A stretch of DNA of 64,000 nucleotides, taken from the NCBI GenBank assembly GCA_050313895.1, contig JBNPMI010000001.1; one strand, given 5' to 3'. How positions within the stretch are numbered: the stretch's first letter is position 1; the number at the start of each line of letters is the position of its first letter. This DNA is from JALFST01 sp022779285 (GTDB taxonomy: Bacteria; Bacillota; Clostridia; Tissierellales; Peptoniphilaceae). The position numbers were made by a program, and so were the translations under genes. This document shows positions 24,560 to 34,821 of this stretch, one piece after another. Below the pieces are notes generated by a model. That model saw only the letters and a list, made by a program, of their open reading frames with translations. It did no database searches and was not told the origin of the DNA.

Positions 24560-26557
24560 CTACAGAATGCCATATTCTTTTTTCATATCACGAATGGCAT
24601 CACGAATACCGGCCGCCCGTTCAAAATCCAACTCCTCTGCCGCCTTGCGCATTTCGATGTCCATACTCGTCAGAAGAGCCCGGATATCCTCCATGGTAAA
24701 TTCCTCCCTGGACTCTCCTTCAGGCAATTCAGGAACATATGCCTTGCTCTCCTCCGCAGCGATTTCTGTGGATATCACAGCTCTCACCTCTTTTACAATG
24801 GATTTCGGTGTAATGCCGTGGTCCTCATTATATTTCTGCTGAATTGCACGGCGTCTTTCCGTTTCTTCCATCGCAAAACGCATGGAACTCGTAACGATAT
24901 CTCCGTACAAAATCACCCTGCCGTTCACATTGCGCGCCGCACGCCCAATTGTCTGAATCAATGAGGTCTCTGAACGTAAGAAGCCTTCCTTATCGGCATC
25001 CAGGATGGCGATACAGGATACCTCCGGAATATCCAGCCCTTCACGAAGCAGATTGATGCCTACCAGCACATCGTATTTTCCCATACGAAGATCACGAATA
25101 ATTTCCATACGTTCCATAGTAACCACATCAGAGTGCAAATACACGGCCTTGATATCCGCTTCCTCAAGATATTTTGTCAGATCCTCCGCCATCTTTTTGG
25201 TCAGCGTGGTGATCAGAACGCGCTCTCCTCGCTCAATTGTGCGATGAATTTCTCCCATCAGATCATCGATTTGATGTTTCGTGGGACGCACCTCTACGAT
25301 CGGATCCAAAAGTCCCGTCGGACGTATGATTTGTTCCACCTCCTGCGTGGCATGTTCCCTTTCATAAGGCCCCGGTGTAGCGGATACAAAGATCGCCTGG
25401 GGTATGAGCTTCTCGAATTCCGAAAATTTTAACGGCCGGTTGTCCAGAGCGGACGGCAGACGAAATCCATAATCCACAAGGTTTTGCTTACGCGCAAAGT
25501 CACCGTTGTACATGGCTCGCACCTGCGGTATGGTTTGATGGCTTTCATCGATCATGAGTAAAAAATCGTCCGGAAAATAGTCCAATAATGTCATGGGACG
25601 GGAGCCCGGCTTGCGTCCGCTGATATGACGCGAATAGTTCTCGATTCCGGAGCAGAACCCCACCTCTCTCAGCATTTCCAAATCGTAGAGCGTGCGCTGC
25701 TCCAGACGCTGCGCTTCGACTAATTTATTTTGCGCACGAAGCTCTGCAAGCCGATCTGCAAGCTCCTCTCCGATGCTTACAATGGCTCTCTCCATTTTTT
25801 CCGGAGTGGTCGCATAGTGCGAGGCCGGAAAAACATAAGCAAAGCTTCGGCCGCGTATGATTTCACCTGTCAGCGCATCAATTTCCACAATACGATCGAT
25901 TTCATCTCCAAAAAATTCTACACGAATGGCCTCTTCATTGGATGCCGCCGGAAAAATATCGACAATATCTCCGCGCACGCGAAAGGTGCCGCGCTGAAAC
26001 GCCACATCATTGCGCACATACTGATCCGCCACCAGACGTCTCAGGAGATCGTCGCGATCCATTTCCATTCCGGGCCGCAGGGAAATCGCAAGTTTTTTAT
26101 AATCTTCCGGATCTCCTAAACCGTAAATACAGGAAACGGAGGCCACAATAATGACATCCCTTCGTTCAAAAAGAGACATGGTTGCTGAATGGCGCAGCTT
26201 ATCGATTTCGTCATTGATCGAGGAATCCTTCGCAATATACGTATCGGTCGCCGCTACGTATGCCTCAGGCTGATAATAATCATAGTAGGACACAAAGTAT
26301 TCCACGGCATTTTCGGGAAAAAACTCCCGAAACTCTGAACAGAGCTGAGAAGCCAACGTCTTATTATGTGCAAGGATGAGCGTTGGCCTCTGAACCCTTT
26401 GAATAATATTGGCCATGGTGAAGGTTTTTCCCGATCCGGTGACACCATGCAGAGTTTGATATCGATCTCCACGCTGAATTCCCTTCACCAATGTATCAAT
26501 CGCCTCCGGCTGATCGCCCGTCGGTGAAAAGGGGGCATGGATTTGAAAATCAGTCAA
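24560..26557 (-). CDS. uvrB: UvrB excinuclease ABC subunit B
   Basis: 665 residues. Walker A GVTGSGKTFTMAN, helicase motifs (VSATPGPYE, IGRAARNVNGRVI), beta-hairpin region YYDYYQPEAYV, and the C-terminal UVR motif DIEMRKAAEELDFERAAGIRD that contacts UvrC. Damage-verifying helicase of nucleotide excision repair. Its start overlaps the end of ctpA by 8 bases, so ctpA and uvrB form one transcript. Confidence 0.98.
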   Translation of the reverse strand: MTDFQIHAPFSPTGDQPEAIDTLVKGIQRGDRYQTLHGVTGSGKTFTMANIIQRVQRPTLILAHNKTLASQLCSEFREFFPENAVEYFVSYYDYYQPEAYVAATDTYIAKDSSINDEIDKLRHSATMSLFERRDVIIVASVSCIYGLGDPEDYKKLAISLRPGMEMDRDDLLRRLVADQYVRNDVAFQRGTFRVRGDIVDIFPAASNEEAIRVEFFGDEIDRIVEIDALTGEIIRGRSFAYVFPASHYATTPEKMERAIVSIGEELADRLAELRAQNKLVEAQRLEQRTLYDLEMLREVGFCSGIENYSRHISGRKPGSRPMTLLDYFPDDFLLMIDESHQTIPQVRAMYNGDFARKQNLVDYGFRLPSALDNRPLKFSEFEKLIPQAIFVSATPGPYEREHATQEVEQIIRPTGLLDPIVEVRPTKHQIDDLMGEIHRTIERGERVLITTLTKKMAEDLTKYLEEADIKAVYLHSDVVTMERMEIIRDLRMGKYDVLVGINLLREGLDIPEVSCIAILDADKEGFLRSETSLIQTIGRAARNVNGRVILYGDIVTSSMRFAMEETERRRAIQQKYNEDHGITPKSIVKEVRAVISTEIAAEESKAYVPELPEGESREEFTMEDIRALLTSMDIEMRKAAEELDFERAAGIRDAIRDMKKEYGIL

Positions 26558-27761
26558 TCGCCTTCACCTCTTCTATTGCTTTTTCTAACTGATTATCCTG
26601 ATCCAGGGCCTCCGGGCCGATTGCCTTCGCATCCTTGTTCAGCTCGACGGACACATCCGGTTCAATGCCTTTTTTATGAATCTTTTCTCCATTCGGAGTC
26701 AGATACTCCGCCATGGTGAGCTTGAAGCCGCCTTGCTCTCCATTGGCTCCCAACGGATAGATGCGCTGTACAATGCCCTTGCCATAGGATTTAACACCGA
26801 CAGATTTGGCGCGGTTGTGGTCGCGCAAAGCTCCCATCAAAATCTCGGAAGCGGATGCGCTGCCGTTATTGATCAAAACAACCATGGGAATCGGATCATT
26901 CTCTGCATCCGAGCTGCTCACCTCTTCCTTGCCCTTTTTGTCCACGGTGGTGACAATTTTGCCTTCGCCAAGAAGATAGTCCGCAACTTCCTCGCTTGTT
27001 GTGATCAATCCTCCCGGATTGTTGCGCAAATCCAAAACAATGCGCTGCGCTCCCTGCTTCTCCAGCTCTTGAATTTGCTCCTTAAATTGCGCAGCCGTTT
27101 CCTCCGCAAATTCGGAAATACGAATATATCCTACATTGTCCTGCATCATTTTCGAGGTTACGGACGCAACATTGATCTCTGCACGCTTGATCGTATAATC
27201 CTTTGTTTCCACGGTATCGCCGTCCTGTCTGCGCACGGTGACGGTGACCTCCGTTCCGATTTTGCCGCGCATATGATCCGTCGCTTCCTGCAATTGATCT
27301 GCTGTATATTCCACCGCATCCACGGCTAAAATCTTATCCCCTGTTTTCAGGCCCGCTTGCGCAGCCGGCGTATCATCGATCGCGGAAACTACCGTAATTA
27401 ATCCATCCTCACCCGCAGAAATCACGAGACCCACACCTGCAAAATGTCCCGATGTGTCCTCCATCAATCGCTTGTATTCCTCCGGCGTATAGTAAACGGA
27501 ATACGGATCCTTCAGCCCTTCAAAAAGGCCTTTATAGATGCCGTTTTCCAAATCGGTCTTATTGACGTCAAACAGAAAATCCTGATCGATTACCGACTTA
27601 TACGCTTCAATATTTTGGAGAATTCGTTTTTCCTCCGCGACATCCCCTTCATCCGCAGCTCCGGATGGGGATAGCTGAGAATTGGTGCCAAGGAAAAATC
27701 CCCCCACGCCGACGCCGAACAAAAGAAGCAGCATCATCATCGCTTTTGTTACATTTTTCAT
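26550..27761 (-). CDS. ctpA: C-terminal processing protease (S41 family)
   Basis: 403 residues. N-terminal membrane anchor or signal (MMMLLLLFGVGVGGFFLG), PDZ domain around residues 85-175 (GVGLVISAGEDGLITVV...AGLKTGDKILAVD), then the S41 protease domain with the catalytic Ser in NNGSASASEILMGAL and Lys in KSYGKGIVQ. Works outside the membrane, trimming or degrading proteins from their C termini. Promoter upstream has an extended -10. Confidence 0.93.
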   Translation of the reverse strand: MKNVTKAMMMLLLLFGVGVGGFFLGTNSQLSPSGAADEGDVAEEKRILQNIEAYKSVIDQDFLFDVNKTDLENGIYKGLFEGLKDPYSVYYTPEEYKRLMEDTSGHFAGVGLVISAGEDGLITVVSAIDDTPAAQAGLKTGDKILAVDAVEYTADQLQEATDHMRGKIGTEVTVTVRRQDGDTVETKDYTIKRAEINVASVTSKMMQDNVGYIRISEFAEETAAQFKEQIQELEKQGAQRIVLDLRNNPGGLITTSEEVADYLLGEGKIVTTVDKKGKEEVSSSDAENDPIPMVVLINNGSASASEILMGALRDHNRAKSVGVKSYGKGIVQRIYPLGANGEQGGFKLTMAEYLTPNGEKIHKKGIEPDVSVELNKDAKAIGPEALDQDNQLEKAIEEVKAID

Positions 27762-27800
27762 ATCTTACTCCTTTATGGAATTTCTTTTTTGAATATTTTT

Positions 27801-27827
27801 ATTATATCATAGCACTTTCGTTATCAA
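27801..27827 (-). promoter_or_regulatory. promoter of ctpA-uvrB
   Basis: Minus strand TTGATA (27827-27822), a short 15-base spacer and TATAAT (27806-27801) with an upstream TG (TGATATAAT), i.e. an extended -10. Confidence 0.7.
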
Positions 27828-27870
27828 GAGCTGTCCTGCATGCTTTCCTCGATTTCCGGCAGCTACGATT

Positions 27871-27899
27871 TTGACGAAGGACGCCGCAGGCATTATTAT
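27871..27899 (+). promoter_or_regulatory. promoter of tdk
   Basis: TTGACG (27871-27876), 17-base spacer, TATTAT (27894-27899), 50 bases before the tdk start. Confidence 0.7.
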
Positions 27900-27949
27900 T
27901 ATATTGATTTTGAAAGCATTTTCGCACAGGCGATAGAAAGAAGGATCCC

Positions 27950-28588
27950 TTGGCCAAACTCTATTTCCGATATGGAGCGATGAACTCCGGTAAATCCACG
28001 CTTCTCATGCAGGTCGCATACAACTACGAGGAGCGGGGTATGCACGTTTTACTCCTAAAGCCCGGCGTCGATACAAAGGGCGGCAACGAGGTCGTCAGCC
28101 GCCTCGGCGTACGTCGCAGGGTCGATCGCATGATCACACCTGATTGTGATGTTCGCAGGCTCATCGCTGAGGAGCTCCAAAAGCGTGAATTTCACTGCAT
28201 TTTGATCGACGAGGCTCAATTTCTCTCGGAGGCCCAGGTTGATCAGCTTTTCATTACCGTCCTGGATTCCAACATTCCCTGCATCTGTTATGGATTGCGG
28301 TCCGATTTTCGAGGCGAGGGCTTTCCGGGGAGCAACCGGCTTCTGCAATTGGCCCACTCTCTGGAAGAGCTGAAAACCATTTGCCGCTGCGGACGCAAAG
28401 CCATCATGAATATTCGAAGAATCAACGGCGTAGCGGTTTTTGAAGGAGATCAGATCGTTATCGATGATCAAGACATCGTAGAATATGAAGCCGTCTGCGG
28501 ACAATGCTATCTGGAAGCACGACGCTCCGCCGGAAAATCCCCTCTGCAGCGCATTGAGGAGGATCCGCTTCTTTTTCATAAGGAATAA
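27950..28588 (+). CDS. tdk: thymidine kinase
   Basis: 212 residues, TTG start at 27950 with AAGGA just upstream. Walker A YGAMNSGKSTLLMQ, catalytic Glu in LIDEAQFLSEAQV, and two zinc-binding cysteine pairs (CRCGRKA and CGQCYLEA). Salvages thymidine to dTMP. Monocistronic-looking, but ppk1 follows after 76 bases on the same strand. Confidence 0.95.
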   Translation: MAKLYFRYGAMNSGKSTLLMQVAYNYEERGMHVLLLKPGVDTKGGNEVVSRLGVRRRVDRMITPDCDVRRLIAEELQKREFHCILIDEAQFLSEAQVDQLFITVLDSNIPCICYGLRSDFRGEGFPGSNRLLQLAHSLEELKTICRCGRKAIMNIRRINGVAVFEGDQIVIDDQDIVEYEAVCGQCYLEARRSAGKSPLQRIEEDPLLFHKE

Positions 28589-28664
28589 AAAGCCGCACCG
28601 GCGGTAAGCTTTACAAGCCGTCTCTTCCCGTTTCCATAAAATAGCAAGAGACAAGGAGGATGCT

Positions 28665-30992
28665 ATGGGCGATAAAAAAAATGAAAACAAAAAAGCCGCT
28701 TCCGAGTTCTTCATCTCGGAAAAGAAAAAAGATCTCTATGACACCAGCTTTACGCAAAACCGCGAGCTTTCCTGGCTCGAATTCAATCGAAGAGTTTTGC
28801 AGGAGGGATGTGACTCCCGTGTTCCGCTGATGGAGCGATATAAGTTCCTGTCCATTTTCACCTCCAATTTGGATGAGTTTTTCATGGTGCGTGTGGGCTC
28901 CTTGATGAATCTCAATGAAGTGAAAAGAAAGGCCAGGGATAACAAAACCGGGTGGAATGCAAAAAAACAGTTAGAGGAGATCTTTGCAAAAATGCCCGAA
29001 CTCTATCAGGAGCGTGACGATGCTTTTCAAGAGCTGTCCCTATTGCTCGATCAGAAGGGAATTCGCCGACGCAGCATCGAAAGCCTGACCGAACAGGAGG
29101 CACAGTTCCTGGATAATTATTACCAACGCCAAATTCTTCCCATTGTTTCGCCCGTTATTATTGACGCGCGCCATCCCTTTCCTCATCTGCTCAACAACCG
29201 GCTTTATCTGTTCTGCGATGTCGTGGATGCCAAAGAATACGCCTATTTTGGCCTGATCAGCATCCCCTCGATGATTCCCCCTGTCATTTTCTTTCCGGGC
29301 GGAACCTCCCATGTGCTGATTGAGGATGTGCTTCGAGATAAGGCCTCCGAGCTTTTCCGGGGATTTCGCATTACCTCTTCCGCAATCATATCCATTACAC
29401 GCAACGCGGATATCGATCTCGATGACGGTATCGATGAGCTGGAAACAAATTTGCGGCAGGTAATGAAAAAGGCACTGCAAAAAAGAAATCGTCTCTCTCC
29501 CGTGCGCTTGGAGATCCAGGGCGATGTGTCGAAGGAAAGTCTGAAATTTTTGCTCAACCATCATAACCTTTCGGAAAATCAGGTTTTCTATTCGCAGGCG
29601 CCGCTTCGCATGAAATATGTCTTTTCCATTGAAAATGAGCTTTCTCCTGCACAGCGCGATAAACTCTGCTATCGGCATTTCGAACCGCAGCCGTCTGCAT
29701 ATATCGATCCCGATCGCTCCATCCTGGATCAGGTTTTTGAGGGAGATAAGCTCTTTCATTATCCATACGAATCCATGTCTCCCTTTTTGCAAATGCTGAA
29801 GGAGGCCGCCACAAATCCTTCTGTCGTTTCGATCTCCATAACGATATATCGCATGGCTTCCATTTCCAAGGTGGCCGAATATCTGGCTCAAGCCGCAGAA
29901 AATGGAAAAAACGTACTTGTGCTGATGGAGCTGCGTGCGCGTTTTGATGAGGAGAATAATATCGATTATTCCGAGCGTCTGGAACAAGCGGGATGTACCA
30001 TTGTGTATGGTCTGGAAGACTACAAGGTGCACTCTAAAATCTGTGTGATCGGCTGCTTCCGGGATAATGCGATTCGCTCCGTTACACAAATCGGCACAGG
30101 AAATTACAACGAAAAAACAGCCAAGCAATACACGGATCTCTGCCTGATTACCGCTGACGACGACATTGCCTATGATGCGCGCAATTTCTTCAAAAACATG
30201 CTCATAAACAAGGTCTCGGGAGATTATAAGAAGCTCCTTGTCGCACCGTCCTCGTTGAAGTCCTCACTGATGACTCTCTTTGACCGCGAAATTTTACGAG
30301 CGAAAAATGGTGAGCCCGCGGAGATCACTATGAAATGCAATGCCATCACGGAGCGTGAAATTATCGATAAAATTGCGGAGGCATCCTGTGCGGGCGTCAA
30401 AATCAACATGATTGTACGCGGTATATGCTGCATTCTTCCGGGGATTCCGGGAAGAACGGAAAATGTTCGCGTGATCTCCATTGTAGGACGCTATTTGGAG
30501 CATCACCGTATCTATGCCTTCGGTGCCGATCGGGAGGATATCTATATTTCCTCGGCGGATCTTATGACGCGCAATCTCATTCACCGTGTGGAAATCGCTG
30601 CGCCTATTCAGGATCCCGAGCTTCGGATGCAGATCAGTCACATTTTGGACACCTACTTTGCCGATAATGAAAAGGCCAAGGAGCTGCAATCCGACGGATC
30701 GTACCGGCGCGTATCCGACAATTCCGGAATCGAGGCACAGACACGCTTTATGGAGGAAGCTGAGGATCGAGTAAGCAAAGCGCGTCTTGCCCGGGAAAAG
30801 GCTCATAAGGAAGCAAAGAAGCGCATCAGCGCATCCGTCGCCACGGAGGAGATCTTTACGCAAAAACCGTTCTCTTCCGCCGGCAAGGATGAAGCTCCCT
30901 CAAATATACAGGACGGCGCCATCCCCTCCGGCTTCGAACCGCAAGAAAAAATCGGATTCTGGGAAAGGATTCGTAAATGGCTGCATTTATAA
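28665..30992 (+). CDS. ppk1: polyphosphate kinase 1
   Basis: 775 residues, somewhat longer than the usual 690-720. N-terminal domain begins at YDTSFTQNRELSWLEFNRRVL; the phospholipase-D-like core holds the two active histidines (YKVHSKICVIG and LEHHRIYAFG) plus IGTGNYNEKTA. The last ~80 residues (after about 695) are a charged tail, EDRVSKARLAREKAHKEAKK then a low-complexity end, beyond the conserved core. Makes inorganic polyphosphate from ATP. GAGG precedes the ATG. Confidence 0.95.
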   Translation: MGDKKNENKKAASEFFISEKKKDLYDTSFTQNRELSWLEFNRRVLQEGCDSRVPLMERYKFLSIFTSNLDEFFMVRVGSLMNLNEVKRKARDNKTGWNAKKQLEEIFAKMPELYQERDDAFQELSLLLDQKGIRRRSIESLTEQEAQFLDNYYQRQILPIVSPVIIDARHPFPHLLNNRLYLFCDVVDAKEYAYFGLISIPSMIPPVIFFPGGTSHVLIEDVLRDKASELFRGFRITSSAIISITRNADIDLDDGIDELETNLRQVMKKALQKRNRLSPVRLEIQGDVSKESLKFLLNHHNLSENQVFYSQAPLRMKYVFSIENELSPAQRDKLCYRHFEPQPSAYIDPDRSILDQVFEGDKLFHYPYESMSPFLQMLKEAATNPSVVSISITIYRMASISKVAEYLAQAAENGKNVLVLMELRARFDEENNIDYSERLEQAGCTIVYGLEDYKVHSKICVIGCFRDNAIRSVTQIGTGNYNEKTAKQYTDLCLITADDDIAYDARNFFKNMLINKVSGDYKKLLVAPSSLKSSLMTLFDREILRAKNGEPAEITMKCNAITEREIIDKIAEASCAGVKINMIVRGICCILPGIPGRTENVRVISIVGRYLEHHRIYAFGADREDIYISSADLMTRNLIHRVEIAAPIQDPELRMQISHILDTYFADNEKAKELQSDGSYRRVSDNSGIEAQTRFMEEAEDRVSKARLAREKAHKEAKKRISASVATEEIFTQKPFSSAGKDEAPSNIQDGAIPSGFEPQEKIGFWERIRKWLHL

Positions 30993-31167
30993 AAACAAAT
31001 GGATGATAATCTGCGGTAAATCGTCTTACACAAAGATTTCCTTATACAAAAGAGATCAACAGTAAAATGGACATGTGTGCAAACCAATTTCGGCATTCGC
31101 GAAATCGTCCATAATTATAAATTTACAAGTATCAATATTAAATAAAGGCAATCTCAGGAGCTGATTT

Positions 31168-31545
31168 ATGAAAAAAAAATGGAGTTATTTTCTGATCGTT
31201 ATTCTCTATTTTGTCGTTTTTTTCGGCGTCAATTTTGAAGATGAAAACGGACCCAATTACATGATCGGGGGATTGTTTACTCTGATCACCTTAATCGCAT
31301 ATCGAGTCTCTCAACGCAGCTGGAAAACATATCTTTGCTATGCCGGTTTCTGTGCGCTGTCTCTTGCCGCGATACTCATAAAAAACGCCTCGCCTGCCAA
31401 CTGGATTTCTCTGAGCACTTTCTATGGGTGTGTGGAATTGCTCCGCACAACGATACGCTTGAATAAAAATGAAGATTCGCATGATAAAGGGGAATCCGCC
31501 GGCATGATGGATGCAAATAAAACGGATGCTGTAGAAAAATCATAA
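31168..31545 (+). CDS. small membrane protein of unknown function
   Basis: 125 residues. Three or so hydrophobic segments (YFLIVILYFVVFFGV, YMIGGLFTLITLIAY, YAGFCALSLAAILI), then a hydrophilic acidic tail. CAGGAG precedes the ATG. It is 175 bases after ppk1 and is followed by a strong terminator. No family recognised. Confidence 0.6.
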   Translation: MKKKWSYFLIVILYFVVFFGVNFEDENGPNYMIGGLFTLITLIAYRVSQRSWKTYLCYAGFCALSLAAILIKNASPANWISLSTFYGCVELLRTTIRLNKNEDSHDKGESAGMMDANKTDAVEKS

Positions 31546-31560
31546 ATCAAAGGAAACGCA

Positions 31561-31596
31561 AAAACGGCGACAGGATGCCTGTCGCCGTTTTCTTTT
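31561..31596. terminator. bidirectional terminator
   Basis: Perfect 14-bp stem AAAACGGCGACAGG / CCTGTCGCCGTTTT with a 3-base loop, then TCTTTT; it separates the convergent small membrane protein gene and kdgT. Confidence 0.9.
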
Positions 31597-31609
31597 GCTT
31601 TCCATGCTT

Positions 31610-32554
31610 TTACTTGACCTGTTTTGCTGCCTCACGCTTTGAAAAATAATGTGTCATGAACGGAGCAAGGATCGCCGTTACAATAATCGCTGCGGTGATC
31701 TGTCCGGTAGCAGGAGTAGCAATGGCCTCGGTCGTTGCGCCAATGGCTAAAAGCGCTGCAGGTGTGCCTACCGCATTTCCGGCAGTGGTGCCGATTGCCC
31801 AACCCACTCCCGGGTTCTTGGCTTTCATCAGCTTCAGCACCAGATAACCGCCAAATCCTGTAATCAGAGTACACGCCACGCCCAAAAGAATTCCCGGAAT
31901 CCCTGCTTTTACAAGATTGAAAAAGTTTAAATTGGCTCCGAGAGGGAATGCGAAGAAGGGAATCAGGAGCGTAGTGCCCGGTTCCAGAAATTTCCGAAGA
32001 TCCTCATCAAGATTGCCAAGAATGAAGCCGATCAAAATAGGAACAACGGTTGCAACGAGACTGAGAAATGGAATGTTGGCAATACCGCTGGCGCCAAGGG
32101 CTACCATGGTCAAGAATGGTCCGTCATTAATCGAAAGAATGGATACCGCACCCACATCGGTGGAATCTCCATATTCAGAAGCTAACGCCGAATAAAGACC
32201 TCCATTGGAGTTCGTCAAGGCAGCTACCACTGCCAATGCCGAGATTCCGAGGAATCCGGCCTCTCCAAAGAGCTTGTTGATCAGCACTCCGATCAGACTT
32301 CCCAGAATAAATTTGATGCCGGTTAAGCCCACACCTTTCGCAAGGCTTGACCCCGCTTGTTTGATATTGATCTGTGCGCCGTTGCAGAAAAGGAAAACGC
32401 CCAAAATCGCATTGGCTCCGGTTTTGAACATTGCCGTAGTAAATCCGCCGATTTCCAGCGCCTGCGGACAAAATGTGTTCATCAAGGCTCCGAGCAGAAG
32501 AGGAATGATCATCAAGCCGCCGGGTACCTTTTTTACCGTTCGTAGAATTTTCAT
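31610..32554 (-). CDS. kdgT: KdgT-type 2-keto-3-deoxygluconate permease
   Basis: 314-residue polytopic protein with about ten hydrophobic helices, starting MKILRTVKKVPGGLMIIPLLLGALMN and containing ALTNSNGGLYSALASEYGD and TTAGNAVGTPAALLAIG, both typical of the KdgT permease family (H+ symport of 2-keto-3-deoxygluconate and related acids). Last gene of the sugar-acid operon; the true substrate here may be a C4-C6 sugar acid rather than KDG, since no KDG kinase or aldolase is present. Confidence 0.88.
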   Translation of the reverse strand: MKILRTVKKVPGGLMIIPLLLGALMNTFCPQALEIGGFTTAMFKTGANAILGVFLFCNGAQINIKQAGSSLAKGVGLTGIKFILGSLIGVLINKLFGEAGFLGISALAVVAALTNSNGGLYSALASEYGDSTDVGAVSILSINDGPFLTMVALGASGIANIPFLSLVATVVPILIGFILGNLDEDLRKFLEPGTTLLIPFFAFPLGANLNFFNLVKAGIPGILLGVACTLITGFGGYLVLKLMKAKNPGVGWAIGTTAGNAVGTPAALLAIGATTEAIATPATGQITAAIIVTAILAPFMTHYFSKREAAKQVK

Positions 32555-32590
32555 ATACTCACCTTTCTATGTATGGATAGAATCCGTTCT

Positions 32591-33559
32591 CTATACAAAT
32601 TGCCTTGCTAAGGACAACGCCGCCAGCATGCTTTCTTCCTTTGCAATTCCTTTTCCGGCGATATCAAAGGCCGTGCCGTGATCCACAGATGTCCGGAGAA
32701 AAGGCAAGCCTAGCGTCATATTCACTCCCGAATCAAAAGCGATGAGCTTCATGGGAATATGCCCCTGATCGTGATACATAGCGACCACGACATCATATTG
32801 ATTTTGATAGGCCTTCATAAACACCGTATCAGGCGGGACAGGGCCGTCGACATTCCATCCCTCTGAACGCGCCCATTCAATTGCCGGCTCAATTTCTTTT
32901 TCTTCCTCATCTCCAAACAAGCCATGTTCACTGCTATGCGGATTCAGTCCCGCCACAGCAATCCGAGGCTCGGCTTTGCCTAAACGCTTCATCGCTTCCC
33001 CTGCGAGCTCAATACAGGTATGCACTCGATCCTTTTTGACACGCCGGCAAGCCTCAATGAGAGAACAGTGCGTAGAATTGTGCACCACGGCCATCTTTTC
33101 CGTCCAAAGCATCATGGCATAATCCTTCGTACCGGTCATCGAGGCAAAAATTTCTGTATGTCCATCATAATTATGACCCGCCAAATGAATCGCTTCTTTG
33201 TTTATGGGCGCCGTAACCACACCGTGTCCCTTCCCTTGCTGAACAAGCTGAATGGCCGCCTCCACATAACGAAAAGCGGCGTCTCCGGAACGAACGGTTA
33301 CCCTGCCGACCTCCAGCTCTGAAACGGGGTATGGGTATACATCATATGCATTGATGGATCCTTCCTGAAAATCATCCATATCCTTCATAATGTGAAGAGG
33401 CGCTTGCAAGCCTAATTTTTCATGATACATCTGCAGGATTTCCGAAGATCCGATGATGATCGCTTCATAGCGATCCTCCACGCTCACATCCAACGCTTTA
33501 AGCGAAATCTCCGGGCCCACTCCGGCCGGATCGCCCATCGAGATCAATAATTTAGACAT
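32591..33559 (-). CDS. pdxA2: PdxA2-type 4-phosphothreonate/4-phosphoerythronate dehydrogenase
   Basis: 322 residues of the PdxA family. N-terminal SMGDPAGVGPEISLKAL; metal-binding histidines in GHNYDGHTEIFA and MYHDQGHIPMKLIAF. Neighbouring DUF1537 kinase, with which it overlaps by 8 bases, makes the PdxA2 role (NAD-dependent oxidation and decarboxylation of 4-phospho-threonate or -erythronate to dihydroxyacetone phosphate) more likely than vitamin B6 synthesis. That assignment rests on established DUF1537/PdxA2 pairs and on context. Confidence 0.88.
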   Translation of the reverse strand: MSKLLISMGDPAGVGPEISLKALDVSVEDRYEAIIIGSSEILQMYHEKLGLQAPLHIMKDMDDFQEGSINAYDVYPYPVSELEVGRVTVRSGDAAFRYVEAAIQLVQQGKGHGVVTAPINKEAIHLAGHNYDGHTEIFASMTGTKDYAMMLWTEKMAVVHNSTHCSLIEACRRVKKDRVHTCIELAGEAMKRLGKAEPRIAVAGLNPHSSEHGLFGDEEEKEIEPAIEWARSEGWNVDGPVPPDTVFMKAYQNQYDVVVAMYHDQGHIPMKLIAFDSGVNMTLGLPFLRTSVDHGTAFDIAGKGIAKEESMLAALSLARQFV

Positions 33560-34760
33560 TGTTTCCTCCCTTTAAATATTCCAGCGCACGTGACAGCGTC
33601 TTTTCATTTCCGAACCCGCCTGCTTTTGTGATGATCGATAAATCGGGAAATCGTCCGTTTTTCAGCGTGGCACATACCACGCCCGGTTCCAGCTCCTTGT
33701 CGATCCGGCTTTCTGTACATTTCGCTTCGGATAAAAAACCGATAGCCGTATCTCCGCCCGTCAAATATACACCGCTGACATCAATCCGAATCAAAATCTC
33801 TGCGATCATCTTTGCCAGAGTTTCCTTCAAAAGCCTGCTTCCGTCTATCGCGGGCAATCCCATAACCTTTGCAATTGCAATCGTTCGCTCATAATCGGCA
33901 CGACTTTTTGCACCCGTGAGAACCGCATCTTTTCCGCTTTTCAGCGTTTCAAGAATTCGCTTGAGCGCTTCGGAAGGCTTGCCCTTCAGGAACGACTCCG
34001 GTGCAAGGCATTCCACCATGACTCCCCGGGATTCCGTATAGTGCAGCTGTTCAAATGCCTGATCGCTGATGCTTCCCACAACCGCCAGAGCAGGCTTTTT
34101 CCTTTGCGTTGCTGTAATTAGAGATTCCGCGAGACCTGCCGAACCGACCCAAAGACTCCTGCCCGACAAGGAAGATCCCCAAGCGGCAATGGCATCCAAA
34201 TCGTTGCGTGTTCTCACATCAAAAATATGCGTTACACCTGTAGCGTCCTGCTTTTCTTTCGAAAAATCTTCGCCGGATTCATGGAGAACCGTATTGGGCA
34301 AAAGATCTTTTACATAATCCGACAAATGCTCGGAGGTCACCGGACAGATTGGATCCCTCGCAAATTCCGTCTGCAAAACCGGAATGCCTCTCACATAAAG
34401 GATCCCATCGCGCACCACTCTCTCAATTTCCGGATATGCAGGCGTAAAAAAAATGCGTTCGGGCTTGCATTGCCGGACAAGAGCGCTGAGCTCCGCACGA
34501 ACATTGCCGCGCAGGGTGGAATCCACCTTCTTATAAAGGATTGTGCGCTCATCCCGGATAGAGCACGGAAAAGCGGAAATGACATCTATCGCTTCTCTTT
34601 CAGCAACATTTCTTGTTTCCGTATCCCATACAATGGATTCCGTCCTTCCCTCCATTGCCGAGATATCCCATACAACCGATGCGGGAATGCCGTGACGTGT
34701 CAATTGCACTCCGGTATCGTTTGCTCCGGTAAAATCATCCGCAATGATGACGTATCGCAT
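33552..34760 (-). CDS. four-carbon acid sugar kinase (DUF1537 family)
   Basis: 402 residues. N-terminal domain starts RYVIIADDFTGANDTGVQL with the DDFTGA motif; TILYKKVDSTLRGN follows; the C-terminal nucleotide-binding domain has VYLTGGDTAIGFL and GFGNEKTL. The family phosphorylates D-threonate, D-erythronate or similar acids at the terminal hydroxyl. I start at 34760, where AGGA is 7 bases upstream; an ATG six bases earlier overlaps that site. Pairs with the PdxA2-type dehydrogenase downstream. Confidence 0.9.
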   Translation of the reverse strand: MRYVIIADDFTGANDTGVQLTRHGIPASVVWDISAMEGRTESIVWDTETRNVAEREAIDVISAFPCSIRDERTILYKKVDSTLRGNVRAELSALVRQCKPERIFFTPAYPEIERVVRDGILYVRGIPVLQTEFARDPICPVTSEHLSDYVKDLLPNTVLHESGEDFSKEKQDATGVTHIFDVRTRNDLDAIAAWGSSLSGRSLWVGSAGLAESLITATQRKKPALAVVGSISDQAFEQLHYTESRGVMVECLAPESFLKGKPSEALKRILETLKSGKDAVLTGAKSRADYERTIAIAKVMGLPAIDGSRLLKETLAKMIAEILIRIDVSGVYLTGGDTAIGFLSEAKCTESRIDKELEPGVVCATLKNGRFPDLSIITKAGGFGNEKTLSRALEYLKGGNNV

Positions 34761-34821
34761 ATACATTCCTGTCCGGGTGAGAGCCCGGCTCTCACCCTAT
34801 TGCTCTGATCCCCTGCTGCGA

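Noticed and set aside
29040..30128. Leftward open frame of 362 codons
   Set aside because: Antisense to the conserved core of polyphosphate kinase.
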